Part shown: piece after piece, positions 7,124 to 15,851 of the stretch | Position numbering within the stretch: position 1 is the stretch's first letter | Layout of the letters: every line of letters starts with the position of its first letter | DNA from: Candidatus Pelagibacter sp. IMCC9063 | GTDB taxonomy: Bacteria > Pseudomonadota > Alphaproteobacteria > Pelagibacterales > Pelagibacteraceae | Reading direction: 5' to 3' | DNA: 64,000 bases | Assembly (NCBI RefSeq): GCF_000195085.1 | Contig: NC_015380.1 | Coordinates: forward strand, 1,220,728-1,284,727 | Translations under genes and position numbers: made by a program | The notes under the pieces: model-generated | Told to the model about the DNA's origin: nothing | What the model saw: only the letters and a program-made list of their open reading frames with translations | Databases searched by the model: none

Positions 7124-8689
7124 ATGGCAAAATTTAATAAAAATGACGATAGTTTAGTAGTAATCATTGGATCGGGTGCTGGTGGTGGAACACTAGGATA
7201 CGAACTAGCAAAAAAAGGAGTTAAGTCTGTAATCTTAGAAGCTGGTGCAAGACACGAGATTAAAGACTTTAGTAATGATGAGTGGGGAATGTTTGGTCAA
7301 ATTTCTTGGCTAGATAAACGAAGCACATCTGGTGACTGGAGAGTAGCAACTGACTTTGGTGGTCTACCATCGTGGATTGTTAAAGCTGTTGGTGGCTCTA
7401 CCGTTCACTGGGCTGGGGCATCATTACGTTTCCAAGATCATGAATGGAAAGCAAAATCTAATTATGGAAACGTTAAAGGCGCATCCTTATTAGACTGGCC
7501 AATTAATGGAAAAGAAATGGCTCCTTACTATGCAAAAGCAGAAAATGAAATGGGAACCACAGGTACCAACGGTATTGAAAGATTACCTGGTAACAATAAT
7601 TATAAAGTCTTTGAAGCAGGAGCTAAAAAAATTGGATATAAACAAGTACATACTGGTAATATGTCCATTAACACCAAGCCAAGAGATGGAAGAATAGCGT
7701 GCCAACAAATTGGTTTTTGTTTCCAGGGATGTAAATCTGGGGCGAAATGGTCTACTCTTTATTCATCAATTCCAAAAGGAGAAAAGACTGGTAACTTAGA
7801 AGTAAGACCGAATAGTCATGTGTTACGAATTGAACATGACAAATCGGGTAAAGTTACTGGAGTTGTTTACAAAGATAAGGATGGAAATACCCAAGTGCAA
7901 AAAGCAAGAGTAGTTGCTGTTGCTGGTAACTCCATTGAGTCTCCTAGGATTCTTTTAAACTCTGAATCAAGTATGTTTAAAAACGGTCTAGGAAACTCTT
8001 CTGGTGAAGTGGGAAAAAACTATATGCGTCACATGACGGGTAGTGTTTATTCTATCTTTGAAAAACCAGTCTATATGTATCGTGGAACTACCATGGCAGG
8101 AATTGTTCAAGATGAATCTATTCATAACCCTAAGCGAGGTTTCGTGGGTGGCTATGAGTTAGAAACACTATCTCTTGGACTTCCGTTTATGGCAGCGTTC
8201 TTGGATCCGGGACAATGGGGAAGAGAATTTTCAGGCGCAATGGAAAAATATGATCACATGGCAGGATTATGGATTGTAGGTGAAGACATGCCTCAATCTT
8301 CAAATCGTGTGACCTTATCAGATCAAAAAGATCAGTACGGAATGCGAGCTCCAAATGTTCATTACAGTGATCATCCGAATGACATTGCAATGAGAAACCA
8401 TGCATTCAAACAAGCGAGAAAAATGTACAATGCTGTTGGTGCAACGAGAGTTATCGAAACACCTCCATATCCATCTACGCACAACTTAGGTACCAACCGA
8501 ATGAGTGCTAAAGCAAAAGATGGTGTTGTAAATAAACATGGCCAATCGTGGGATGTTAAAAATTTATTTGTATCCGATGGTAGTCAGTTTACAACAGGAG
8601 CAGCAGAAAATCCTACATTGACCATTGTAGCATTAGCAATCCGACAGGCGGATTACATTGCTAAACAAATGTCTTCGAAGGCAATCTAG
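7124..8689 (+). CDS. GMC-family FAD dehydrogenase large subunit, FAD-glucose-dehydrogenase-like
   Basis: The 521-residue flavoprotein has an N-terminal FAD site (IIGSGAGGG, about 14-22), the GMC block GGSTVHWAG at 90-98 and the C-terminal HNLGTNRM (453-460) and GAAENPTLT (492-500) motifs with the active-site His and Asn. Cys193, Cys199 and Cys203 form C-x5-C-x3-C, the spacing that binds a 3Fe-4S cluster in the Burkholderia FAD glucose dehydrogenase alpha subunit. It probably oxidises a sugar, polyol or sugar acid in the periplasm; the substrate is unknown. Export probably depends on the Tat subunit encoded just upstream. No dedicated multihaem cytochrome subunit follows; the one-haem cytochrome at 5420 is a candidate partner. 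A strong terminator ends the operon. Confidence 0.88.
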   Translation: MAKFNKNDDSLVVIIGSGAGGGTLGYELAKKGVKSVILEAGARHEIKDFSNDEWGMFGQISWLDKRSTSGDWRVATDFGGLPSWIVKAVGGSTVHWAGASLRFQDHEWKAKSNYGNVKGASLLDWPINGKEMAPYYAKAENEMGTTGTNGIERLPGNNNYKVFEAGAKKIGYKQVHTGNMSINTKPRDGRIACQQIGFCFQGCKSGAKWSTLYSSIPKGEKTGNLEVRPNSHVLRIEHDKSGKVTGVVYKDKDGNTQVQKARVVAVAGNSIESPRILLNSESSMFKNGLGNSSGEVGKNYMRHMTGSVYSIFEKPVYMYRGTTMAGIVQDESIHNPKRGFVGGYELETLSLGLPFMAAFLDPGQWGREFSGAMEKYDHMAGLWIVGEDMPQSSNRVTLSDQKDQYGMRAPNVHYSDHPNDIAMRNHAFKQARKMYNAVGATRVIETPPYPSTHNLGTNRMSAKAKDGVVNKHGQSWDVKNLFVSDGSQFTTGAAENPTLTIVALAIRQADYIAKQMSSKAI

Positions 8690-8705
8690 TTTTTTTAAAT
8701 TGCAT

Positions 8706-8737
8706 TAAAAAGGGCCCCTTCACCGGGGCCTTTTTTA
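8706..8737 (+). terminator. Rho-independent terminator of the Tat/GMC operon
   Basis: GGCCCC at 8713-8718 pairs with GGGGCC at 8725-8730 around a six-base loop. The hairpin is flanked by an A-run before and TTTTTT after, and begins about 16 bases past the dehydrogenase stop codon. It is the most GC-rich hairpin noticed in the window. Confidence 0.93.
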
Positions 8738-8739
8738 TT

Positions 8740-8759
8740 TTAAGGATATAAAATTTCTT
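8740..8759. repeat. Direct repeat, left copy: duplicate of the pdxH 3' end
   Basis: The 20 bases ttaaggatataaaatttctt are identical to 10114-10133, the stop codon and last codons of pdxH. Beyond the 20 bases the two sites diverge. The pair flanks about 1.35 kb holding the rhodanese gene. Confidence 0.8.
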
Positions 8760-8834
8760 CTTACTGGACGTTATTAATTACGATCCTTAAAAATCATTGC
8801 ATTCATTTTAGATCTTGGTAGTTAGTAAAGTGAT

Positions 8835-10117
8835 TTGTCCGATCTATCTTTTATAAATTGCCCAGATGCAATCGCCATTTTAAAAAATAAAAAAATAATG
8901 TTGCGTTTATTGATGTGCGTAAACGTAAAACGTATGTACAGCAATTTGCATTTGGCGCTATTAATTGCCCTGTGAACCGATTTCGTTTCATTATTCAAGA
9001 TTTAGTGCCAGATCCATCTACTTATCTTCTAATTATTGGAGCTTCAAAAAATGAAAGAATCAAAACCAGTTCTGTCTTAAAAAAGAAGAGTTTTACCAAT
9101 TTTCATTACATTAGAGATGGCTACAAGGCGTGGTCGAAGGCCAAATTACCCATGTGGGCTGGTGAACATACTTTCTGTAAGGCTTTTGGGGAGTGGATAG
9201 AAGTCTCTGGGAATATTAATAATATATATCCAAAACAGCTAAAAGAGTTACATCAAAAAGATATGAGCTCTGTGGCTCAGATAGATGCTCGTCCTAAAGC
9301 AGAGTATGAAAAATTTACCCTTCCTTTTTCAAAGCAGTGTTCTGGAGGTGAACTGCCTGTGTATTTAAATGATAAAAAATATAAATCCCAAACGTTCGTT
9401 GTCCACTGTGCGGGAAGGACTAGAAGTATTATAGCCTACCAAACGTTGACGGATTTCAATTTTTCTAATAAAAAATATGTTTTAAATGGTGGTACCCAAA
9501 ACTGGGAATTGAATGGTTTTCAAAGAGATTACAAACAAAAATCAAAAATTCACCAAAAAAAAATTGACTTAACTAGAGATAAAAAATTAGCTTCTAAAAT
9601 TCAGAAAAAATTTCAACTACCTTCTATAAATCAAGCCGGGAGCATTCAAAATTGCTATTCTTTTATTATAGAATCAGAAATTAAAAAAAATACCACTCCA
9701 CCTGTTTGGAAAAAAGTAAATGCAACAACTCTTATACAAAGTGGAGACAAGTTTATTGCAGCAACCAACACACCTATTTATATATTTTCTGAAATTGCTA
9801 CTTCGGCAATTTTTACTGTACTGTGGTTGCGCCGATTAGGCTACCCAGCTATTTGGCACAAGAACCCTCCTAGAAAAAATTTAACTAGAACGTTTAATAA
9901 AAAAGATTTTAACGATCCTACTTATTTTTTTCCAAAACGTCATAAGGGAAATAAACAAGATGCCAAAGGATATTTAAATTGGGAGCATCAACTTATTCCT
10001 ACCTTTACAAAGTGGGGTTGTCCTAATCCTTGGCTCAGTATTCGTTCTAAACAATTAAAAAAAGTTACCCATCCTTTGTCAAAAGTGTACGCAAAAACTG
10101 TTTTGAAAAAAAATTAA
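8835..10117 (+). pseudogene. Rhodanese-domain protein with an N-terminal frameshift
   Basis: The long frame encodes a protein of about 400 residues with rhodanese-like sequence. A first domain has FIDVR and GAINCP. A second region has QIDARPKAEYE, followed by VVHCAGRTRS, an active-site-like loop with Cys and the typical GRTRS, and YVLNGGTQNWELNG. A third, more divergent segment follows. The true N-terminus appears to lie in another frame: from a TTG at 8835 it reads SDLSFINCPDAIAILKNKK and joins NVAFIDVR if one base is added to the A7 run at 8889-8895. Without that correction only a GTG at 8915, inside the first domain, can serve as start. Such proteins move sulfane sulfur; the substrate is unknown. 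The stop overlaps the convergent pdxH stop by 4 bases. Confidence 0.65.
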
Positions 10118-10133
10118 GGATATAAAATTTCTT
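10114..10133. repeat. Direct repeat, right copy: genuine 3' end of pdxH
   Basis: These 20 bases hold the pdxH stop codon and codons for its last residues (EILYP). An identical copy lies at 8740-8759, just after the terminator of the GMC operon. Confidence 0.8.
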
Positions 10134-10731
10134 GGTGCCAAGCGTTACCAATGTTAGAGTAACATAATCTTTGGTGCAGACGATTTTTCACATCCATCCA
10201 GAATTCTATTTTGTAAGGGCTAAGCAACCAACCAGACCAATATGATGGTCTTGGTACATTGTTTGGGTCAGGATATTTCTTTTTAAATTCTTCCACTTTT
10301 TTTTCAAACTCATCTCTGGTTTGCATCACTTCTGATTGGGTGGAAGCCCACGCTCCTATTCTACTCTCATAGGCTCTAGAATTGTAATATTCATCTGCTG
10401 TTTGATTGTCCACTAATGCAACAGAGCCTTGAATTCTCACTTGCCTTTGAAGAGATTTCCAATGAAAACACATAGAGGCTTTAGGATTAGCTTTTAAATC
10501 CTTACCTTTTTTGCTCTCTAAATTTGTGTAAAAAACAAAACCCTTTTCTGTTAAACCTTTAAGTAACACCATTCTGTTATCTGGCTGACCAGCGCTATCA
10601 ACTGTTGCAACAGACAATGCGTTAGGGTCATTGATTTCAGACTTCTCTGCTTCTTTCATCCAAATCTTGAAGAGATTATATGGATTCTCTTCATTTAAAA
10701 AAGCTGGGTCTAATCCTAATTTTTCGTTCAT
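10114..10731 (-). CDS. pdxH: Pyridoxamine/pyridoxine 5'-phosphate oxidase
   Basis: The 205-residue FMN enzyme makes pyridoxal 5'-phosphate, the active form of vitamin B6. Family motifs are in order: NAMSVATVD-like NALSVATVD near 38-46, RMVLLKG (58-64), FYTNLESKKGKDL (72-84), FHWKSLQRQVRIQG (93-106) and the C-terminal NRLHQRL. The start lies 32 bases from the divergent aroC start, so the two share a compact promoter. The 3' end is duplicated at 8740-8759. The C-terminus differs from the usual RLAP ending, consistent with divergence or past replacement of the tail. Confidence 0.95.
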   Translation of the reverse strand: MNEKLGLDPAFLNEENPYNLFKIWMKEAEKSEINDPNALSVATVDSAGQPDNRMVLLKGLTEKGFVFYTNLESKKGKDLKANPKASMCFHWKSLQRQVRIQGSVALVDNQTADEYYNSRAYESRIGAWASTQSEVMQTRDEFEKKVEEFKKKYPDPNNVPRPSYWSGWLLSPYKIEFWMDVKNRLHQRLCYSNIGNAWHQEILYP

Positions 10732-10763
10732 AATTTAGTCAAATTAACTTATATAATACCTAT

Positions 10764-11846
10764 ATGTCATTTAATACATTTGGAAAAGTTTTTAGATTTA
10801 CTACTTGGGGGGAATCTCACGGTCCTGCTATAGGCTGTGTAGTGGATGGTTGTCCTCCTAACATTGCTCTGTCTGAAAAGGATATACAGGGCGACTTAAA
10901 TCGAAGAAAGCCAGGACAATCTAAATTTACTACCCAAAGAAAAGAACGTGATTTAGTTCAAATTTTATCGGGTGTCTTTGAAGGAAAAACAACAGGGACT
11001 CCTATATCTATGATTATTTACAATGAGGATATGAAATCTAAAGATTATGGAAATATTAAAAATAAATTTCGGCCTGGTCACGCCGATTACACTTATTTTA
11101 AAAAATACGGTATCCGTGATTACCGAGGTGGTGGAAGATCTTCTGCAAGAGAAACAGCCTCTCGTGTAGCAGCAGGTGCTATTGCTAAAAAAGTATTATC
11201 TCAGTTGTTAGGTAAAAAATTTGGAGTTATAGGCGCAGTAACCCAAATAGGTCCTGTCATGAGCAACCCTGATAATTGGGATGAAAAACAAATTCGAAAA
11301 AATCCTTTTTTTTCAGCTGATAAAGATATTGTAGAAGTTTATGAAGATTATTTGTTAGATATTCGAAAACAAGGAAGCTCTTGTGGTGCATTAATTGAAC
11401 TTAGAGCAAAAGGTATTCCTGTTGGATTGGGCGCTCCTATTTATTCTAAATTAGATTCAGATATTGCGTCAGCCTTGATGAGTATCAATGCGGTAAAGGC
11501 TGTCAATATTGGAGCTGGAATGGATGCTGCTGGCTTAACCGGAGAAACTAACTCTGATGAAATTAGAAATAAAAATGGAAAAGTAAATTTTAAAACCAAT
11601 AATGCCGGTGGAATTTTAGGCGGTATCTCTTCTGGACAAGATATTATCTGTTCTTTTTCTGTGAAACCAACTTCTTCTATCTTAAATACTAGAGAGACGA
11701 TTGACAAATCTGGAAAAAATACAAAAATTTCCGTTCATGGTAGACATGATCCTTGTGTTGGTATTCGGGCAGTACCTATTGGAGAAGCTATGTTAGCATG
11801 TGTTTTACTAGATCATTTTCTTCTCAATCGTGGACAGTGCGGTTAG
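10764..11846 (+). CDS. aroC: Chorismate synthase
   Basis: The 360-residue enzyme catalyses the last step of the shikimate pathway, turning EPSP into chorismate with reduced FMN. Hallmarks include the N-terminal [11 protein letters not shown] (14-24), the RRKPGQS block near 48-54, the [14 protein letters not shown] and [20 protein letters not shown] region (about 104-140), and the C-terminal HGRHDPC. Length and motif order are normal. It is followed eleven bases later by the rhomboid gene, which starts with TTG. Confidence 0.97.
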   Translation: MSFNTFGKVFRFTTWGESHGPAIGCVVDGCPPNIALSEKDIQGDLNRRKPGQSKFTTQRKERDLVQILSGVFEGKTTGTPISMIIYNEDMKSKDYGNIKNKFRPGHADYTYFKKYGIRDYRGGGRSSARETASRVAAGAIAKKVLSQLLGKKFGVIGAVTQIGPVMSNPDNWDEKQIRKNPFFSADKDIVEVYEDYLLDIRKQGSSCGALIELRAKGIPVGLGAPIYSKLDSDIASALMSINAVKAVNIGAGMDAAGLTGETNSDEIRNKNGKVNFKTNNAGGILGGISSGQDIICSFSVKPTSSILNTRETIDKSGKNTKISVHGRHDPCVGIRAVPIGEAMLACVLLDHFLLNRGQCG

Positions 11847-11857
11847 TCTGAAAAAAA

Positions 11858-12583
11858 TTGATACCATTAAAAGACGATAATCCCACACATAACAAGCCAA
11901 TCATAACCTATGTGTTAATTGGAATTTGCGTTCTTGTATTTATTTTAGAAATTACTTCAGCGTCTTACAGTAATGGAAGAATTTTTTATTCTTACGGCAT
12001 AATCCCGGCAGTATTCACTGGAAAAGCAGAACTTCCCATGGAGCTTTCGGCAGTTCCAACCGAACTTACACTTATTACCTCTATGTTTATGCATGGTGGA
12101 TTTATGCACCTCGCAGGCAATATGCTGTATATGTGGATTTTTGCTGACAATATTGAGGATGAGTTAGGTCCTGTTAAGTTTATTGTTTTTTATATTTTAG
12201 CGGGAATAGCTGCAGCCTTAACGCAAGTGTATCTGAATACAGAATCTACCATTCCTATGGTGGGGGCTAGTGGTGCTATTGGTGGAGTATTGGGAGCCTA
12301 TATTGTGAATCATCCTAAGGCTAAAGTTTTAGTATTAATACCTCTTGGTTTTTTTTCACAGATTGTAAGAATTCCTGCTATCTATGTTTTGGGTTTTTGG
12401 TTTGCTTTACAATTTATTAGCTCTTATTTTTCCTCTTCCACAGGTGGTGGAGTTGCTTATGGTGCTCACATAGGAGGATTTATATTTGGGGTTATTGCTA
12501 TTTTGTTTTTTAACCGAAAAGCAAAAAAAAGATTCGTTAAAACAAGCAGCAAAAAAAAACCTAATAATCCATGGAGTTCTTAA
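11858..12583 (+). CDS. Rhomboid-family intramembrane serine protease
   Basis: The 241-residue membrane protein has six or so helices and the catalytic pair of rhomboids: Ser138 in GASGAIGG and His204 in YGAHIGG. The MHGGFMHLAGNMLYMWIF block lies near 78-95. The start is a TTG at 11858; the N-terminus it gives (IPLKDDNPT) is the conserved beginning of this bacterial subfamily, which supports the choice. It cleaves membrane proteins inside the bilayer; the substrates are unknown. It overlaps the next gene by one base (TAATG), so the two are probably co-translated. Confidence 0.93.
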   Translation: MIPLKDDNPTHNKPIITYVLIGICVLVFILEITSASYSNGRIFYSYGIIPAVFTGKAELPMELSAVPTELTLITSMFMHGGFMHLAGNMLYMWIFADNIEDELGPVKFIVFYILAGIAAALTQVYLNTESTIPMVGASGAIGGVLGAYIVNHPKAKVLVLIPLGFFSQIVRIPAIYVLGFWFALQFISSYFSSSTGGGVAYGAHIGGFIFGVIAILFFNRKAKKRFVKTSSKKKPNNPWSS

Positions 12584-13329
12584 TGGAATTTTTTTATCTC
12601 CCAGAAGAAATTAGCAACCTAACGGCAGTGTTAATGATTACCGTTAGCTTACTATGTTCCTTTATCTCTGCCGCTGCTGGAATTGGCGGAGGATTAATGA
12701 TGCTTGCATTTTTATCAGCCTTACTTCCACCTATGTATTTAGTTCCCATTCATGGAATCATACAATTTGGTTCTAACTTCTTTAGGGCTACTCTTTCTTT
12801 TAAAGAAATTAACAAACAGGCGGTTATTCCGTTTGTGATAGGTTGTCTTATTGGTTCTACCATGGGAGGTTTTATTTTTACCAATCTTCCTACCAATTAT
12901 TTAAAATTTGGAATTGCTTTTTTTATTTTATGGTCTGTGTTTGGAAAGGTTCCAGCTATTAAAAGTAAATTATTACTTCCAATTGGTTTTTTAGTTTCTT
13001 TAATCTCCATGTTGTTTGGTGCCTCTGGTTTTATTATGGTAGCGGTAGTTAAGAGTATGAAGCTTCCACCTGTTAATCATGTGGCAACTCATGGAGCCAT
13101 GATGACTTTTCAACACTTAATTAAATCCATTATATTTGGAATTTTTGGATTTTCTTTTGCCTCTTATGCGCCTTTAGTTGTAGCTATGATTATTGGTGGA
13201 TTTTTTGGAACTTACATTGGAAAAAAATTCCTTATTAGCAAAGGACAATACTACTTTAAAACCGTTCTTAACCTCTTCTTAATATTTGCAGCTATCAGAC
13301 TGGTGTGGAGTGCTATCCAATCCATGTAG
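12583..13329 (+). CDS. TauE/SafE-family membrane transporter
   Basis: With the ATG at 12583, which overlaps the rhomboid stop by one base, the protein has 248 residues and about eight helices. The glycine-rich N-terminal repeat SAAAGIGGGLMMLAFLSALL and the second-half counterpart SMLFGASGFIMVAVV are typical of TauE/SafE (PF01925) permeases. These are usually linked to export or uptake of sulfonates, sulfite or other organic anions; the substrate here is not predictable. An upstream ATG at 12571 would add four residues. It is convergent with a GMC oxidoreductase gene. Confidence 0.87.
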   Translation: MEFFYLPEEISNLTAVLMITVSLLCSFISAAAGIGGGLMMLAFLSALLPPMYLVPIHGIIQFGSNFFRATLSFKEINKQAVIPFVIGCLIGSTMGGFIFTNLPTNYLKFGIAFFILWSVFGKVPAIKSKLLLPIGFLVSLISMLFGASGFIMVAVVKSMKLPPVNHVATHGAMMTFQHLIKSIIFGIFGFSFASYAPLVVAMIIGGFFGTYIGKKFLISKGQYYFKTVLNLFLIFAAIRLVWSAIQSM

Positions 13330-13332
13330 AAC

Positions 13333-13359
13333 ATTTATCCACAATTTGTATGGATAAAT
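13333..13359. other. 9-bp inverted repeat containing a consensus DnaA box
   Basis: ATTTATCCA at 13333-13341 pairs with TGGATAAAT at 13351-13359 around a nine-base loop. The left side contains TTATCCACA (13335-13343), the DnaA-box consensus; the right side gives TTATCCATA on the other strand. It lies between two convergent genes and has no T-run, so it is not a clear terminator. A DnaA box can occur by chance in an AT-rich window of this size. Confidence 0.35.
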
Positions 13360-13385
13360 TGCCCGATGTTCTCGCTTTGATTCCG

Positions 13386-13409
13386 TTTTGATTCTATTTT
13401 GAATCAAAA
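13386..13409. other. Perfect 9-bp hairpin between convergent genes
   Basis: TTTTGATTC pairs with GAATCAAAA around TATTTT. The T-run precedes rather than follows the stem on either strand, so a standard intrinsic terminator is not supported, though it may mark the end of both convergent transcripts. Confidence 0.45.
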
Positions 13410-13436
13410 ATACAACCTAAAAGAGTGTATTGATGG

Positions 13437-15128
13437 TTAGTTAGATCTTAGTATTTTCTTAGCAATAGTCTCTGCAATCAACATTACAGGTGCATTAGTA
13501 TTTCCAGAAGGAATGCTCGGCATAGCAGAAGCATCAATTACTCGTAATTTAGATACCCCCCTCAACCTACATTCTGAATCAAGAACAGTCATAGGATCTT
13601 CCGCAACTCCTTGAACATCTACTTTGCCCATAGCGCAAGTTCCTATGGGATGAAAAATAGTAGTTCCTAAATTTTTTGCAGCATTTTCTAAATCTTTATC
13701 TGTTTTCACAATTGTTCCAGGTAACATTTCTTCTGGTTGAAAAGATTCTAAAGCCTTACTGCTCATAATATTACGAGTTATTTTCATTCCCGCTACTGCA
13801 ATATCCAAATCTTCTTTGGTAGATAAATAATTGCATAAAATTTTTGGGTACTCCAATGGATCGGAACTAGCCGCACGTATCCAACCTCTAGATGTAGGTC
13901 TAAGATTAAGCACACTTGGAGTAATCGCATTAAAAGTATGGAGTGGCTCACCAAACTTATCAAGAGACAAAGGCTGGACATGCCATTCTAAATTTGGACT
14001 TTTCTGACTTGGATCACTTTTAGCAAAGGCTCCCAGTGTGGAAGGTGGCATAGTCATAGGTCCCTTTCTAAATAAAGCATACTGAATTCCCATCATCATT
14101 CTCGAAAACAAATTATGATATAAAGTATTTACTGTTTTGCAATTTGTAACTTTGTAAACAGTTCTAATTTGCAAATGATCTTGTAAATTCTCCCCTACTC
14201 CTGGCAAATCATGTGTAGAACTTACTCCAATGCTATTTAATAAAGAAGCTGGTCCTATTCCTGAGACTTGCAACAAGTGTGGAGAACTTACTGCACCTGC
14301 AGATAGAATAATTTGATCGGATGCAGTGACTGTTTGTTTTTCTCCTTTGTGTAAAATTTCTAGTCCATATGTTTCTAACCTAGAATTGGCCCAAGCTCGT
14401 TCTGAATACTTAGATTGATTTTTAGTTTCATTGGTAATGGGTTTGGTTAGCACTTTTAATACTTGAGTATTAATCATGATGGTTAAATTTTTTCTGTGCT
14501 TAATAGGTTTTAAAAAAGCATCTGCCATAGACCAGCGAATTCCTTTTTTTTGAGTTTGATGAAAATAAGCACAACCTTCGTTGTCTCCTCTATTAAATTC
14601 TTCAATACTAGGAATGCCTTGTTCGCTTGCGGCTTTTCTCCAAGAATCTAAAATGGGCCATTGCACTCTAGGCTCTTCCACTCGCATTTCCCCTTTGCTG
14701 CCGTGCCATTCATTCTCGCCTGCAAAATAGCTCTCAATCGATTTAAAAGTAGATAAGGAATTCTTCCAATCCCAAATAGCATCTCCTGTAAGTTTGCTCC
14801 ATTGTTGATAGTCACTTTCTTGCCCACGCATATAGATCATAGCGTTGATAGAGGAAGATCCTCCTATCACTTTGCCTCTGGCATAGTGAATAGATCTTCC
14901 GTTCAAACCAGGATCTGCCTCTGTCTTAAAACACCAGTCGGTTCTAGGATTGTTAATAGTAAATAAGTATCCCACAGGGATTTTAATCCAAATCCAGTCA
15001 TCTTGCCCGCCAGCTTCAATTAATAAAACTTTATGACTTGGATCTGCTGATAGTCTATTGGCGAGTAAACAACCAGCACTCCCAGCTCCTACAATGATAG
15101 TGTCGTAGTTAAATTCATTACTCTGCAT
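13437..15128 (-). CDS. GMC-family oxidoreductase, choline/alcohol dehydrogenase-like
   Basis: The 563-residue flavoenzyme begins with the FAD-binding DTIIVGAGSAGCLLANRLS (about 9-27), followed by the GMC signature GKVIGGSSSINAMIYMRG near 85-102 and the C-terminal active-site regions TTIFHPIGTCAMG and GNTNAPVML. It is much closer to choline dehydrogenase and polyethylene-glycol/alcohol dehydrogenases than the FeS-type GMC enzyme at 7124, and it lacks that enzyme's cysteine triplet and partner subunit. No export signal is seen, so it is probably cytoplasmic or membrane-associated. Choline is not proven: no betaine-aldehyde dehydrogenase gene lies beside it. It is divergent from the lysine-rich gene. 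Confidence 0.87.
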   Translation of the reverse strand: MQSNEFNYDTIIVGAGSAGCLLANRLSADPSHKVLLIEAGGQDDWIWIKIPVGYLFTINNPRTDWCFKTEADPGLNGRSIHYARGKVIGGSSSINAMIYMRGQESDYQQWSKLTGDAIWDWKNSLSTFKSIESYFAGENEWHGSKGEMRVEEPRVQWPILDSWRKAASEQGIPSIEEFNRGDNEGCAYFHQTQKKGIRWSMADAFLKPIKHRKNLTIMINTQVLKVLTKPITNETKNQSKYSERAWANSRLETYGLEILHKGEKQTVTASDQIILSAGAVSSPHLLQVSGIGPASLLNSIGVSSTHDLPGVGENLQDHLQIRTVYKVTNCKTVNTLYHNLFSRMMMGIQYALFRKGPMTMPPSTLGAFAKSDPSQKSPNLEWHVQPLSLDKFGEPLHTFNAITPSVLNLRPTSRGWIRAASSDPLEYPKILCNYLSTKEDLDIAVAGMKITRNIMSSKALESFQPEEMLPGTIVKTDKDLENAAKNLGTTIFHPIGTCAMGKVDVQGVAEDPMTVLDSECRLRGVSKLRVIDASAMPSIPSGNTNAPVMLIAETIAKKILRSN

Positions 15129-15157
15129 ATGTGAATTATATAAGCTTTATTGATCGT

Positions 15158-15194
15158 TTCCACTCAATATGGTGGAAGTATGCATAATATGCAT
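15158..15194. promoter_or_regulatory. Two dyad elements between divergent genes
   Basis: TTCCAC (15158-15163) pairs with GTGGAA (15172-15177). Directly after it, ATGCATAATATGCAT (15180-15194) is a perfect 15-base palindrome around one central A. They sit in the 115-base gap between the GMC enzyme gene and the lysine-rich gene, where operators are expected. Confidence 0.45.
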
Positions 15195-15243
15195 TGCTAC
15201 TCTAGAGAATTAATGTTCAAATGAAGCAATTTCTGGGGAGAGC

Positions 15244-15777
15244 ATGAAAAAAAAGAAAAATAAGAAAATTAAAAAAAAGAGCATCAAAAAATCAAAGAAA
15301 AACCTCAAAAAAGTATCCAAAACTAAAAAGAAATCTAAGCCTGTAGTTAAGAAAAAGAAGGCTTTAGTTAAAAAAAAACCCAAGAAAAAAACACCTAAAG
15401 CTCTAGTGAAGCAAAAAAGAAAGTCCACTTCCAAGTCTAATAAAAAAATAACAAAGAAAAAAACTACCAAAAAAGTTAATAAAAAATCCACAACTACTCA
15501 GTTAATGACAGGTTATTCAATTTTTAATGATATGGAAAAAGAAAGACAAGATGCAGAAATTGCAGAAATAAAGAAAAATTTAGAAGAAAAAATAGATGAA
15601 ATTAAAGAAGAAGACACTATCTCTGAGAGTGTTCCTATAGATATCGAAGAGACTGCTCCTTTGAGTACAGAATTTTTAGATGAAACTCCTGGATTAAAAC
15701 AAGAGGAAGAAGATGAGTTAAAATTACAAGAAGAACAAGAGAAAGGTCAAGAACAAGAAGATGAAAATAAAATTTAG
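15244..15777 (+). CDS. Lysine-rich (histone H1-like) protein with an acidic C-terminal half
   Basis: The 177-residue protein has two opposite halves. Residues 1-81 contain about 44 lysines in patterns such as KKK-Pro, Ala/Thr/Ser-KK and KKKTPKALVK, like histone H1 tails and bacterial nucleoid proteins. Residues 90-177 are rich in Glu, Asp and Gln with a short ordered-looking stretch (TGYSIFNDMEKERQ) between. The basic half could bind DNA or RNA and the acidic half could shield it or recruit basic partners; no catalytic domain is visible. GGGGAGAGC just before the ATG is a good ribosome binding site. Function is unknown. The composition is not an artefact of a wrong frame, since the frame change from basic to acidic is smooth and codons are ordinary for the window. 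Confidence 0.75.
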   Translation: MKKKKNKKIKKKSIKKSKKNLKKVSKTKKKSKPVVKKKKALVKKKPKKKTPKALVKQKRKSTSKSNKKITKKKTTKKVNKKSTTTQLMTGYSIFNDMEKERQDAEIAEIKKNLEEKIDEIKEEDTISESVPIDIEETAPLSTEFLDETPGLKQEEEDELKLQEEQEKGQEQEDENKI

Positions 15778-15851
15778 TAAACTATTTTACATCCCCAAAT
15801 TGGGGCACGAGTTAGTTGTATAAAATTTTATTTTAAGATTTAACAAAATTA

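Noticed and set aside
13333..13359. Intrinsic terminator for the TauE/SafE gene
   Set aside because: The stem is good but no T-run follows on either strand.
15210..15491. Minus-strand frame rich in Phe and Leu opposite the lysine-rich gene
   Set aside because: It is the antisense image of AAA/AAG lysine codons; no binding site or family resemblance.
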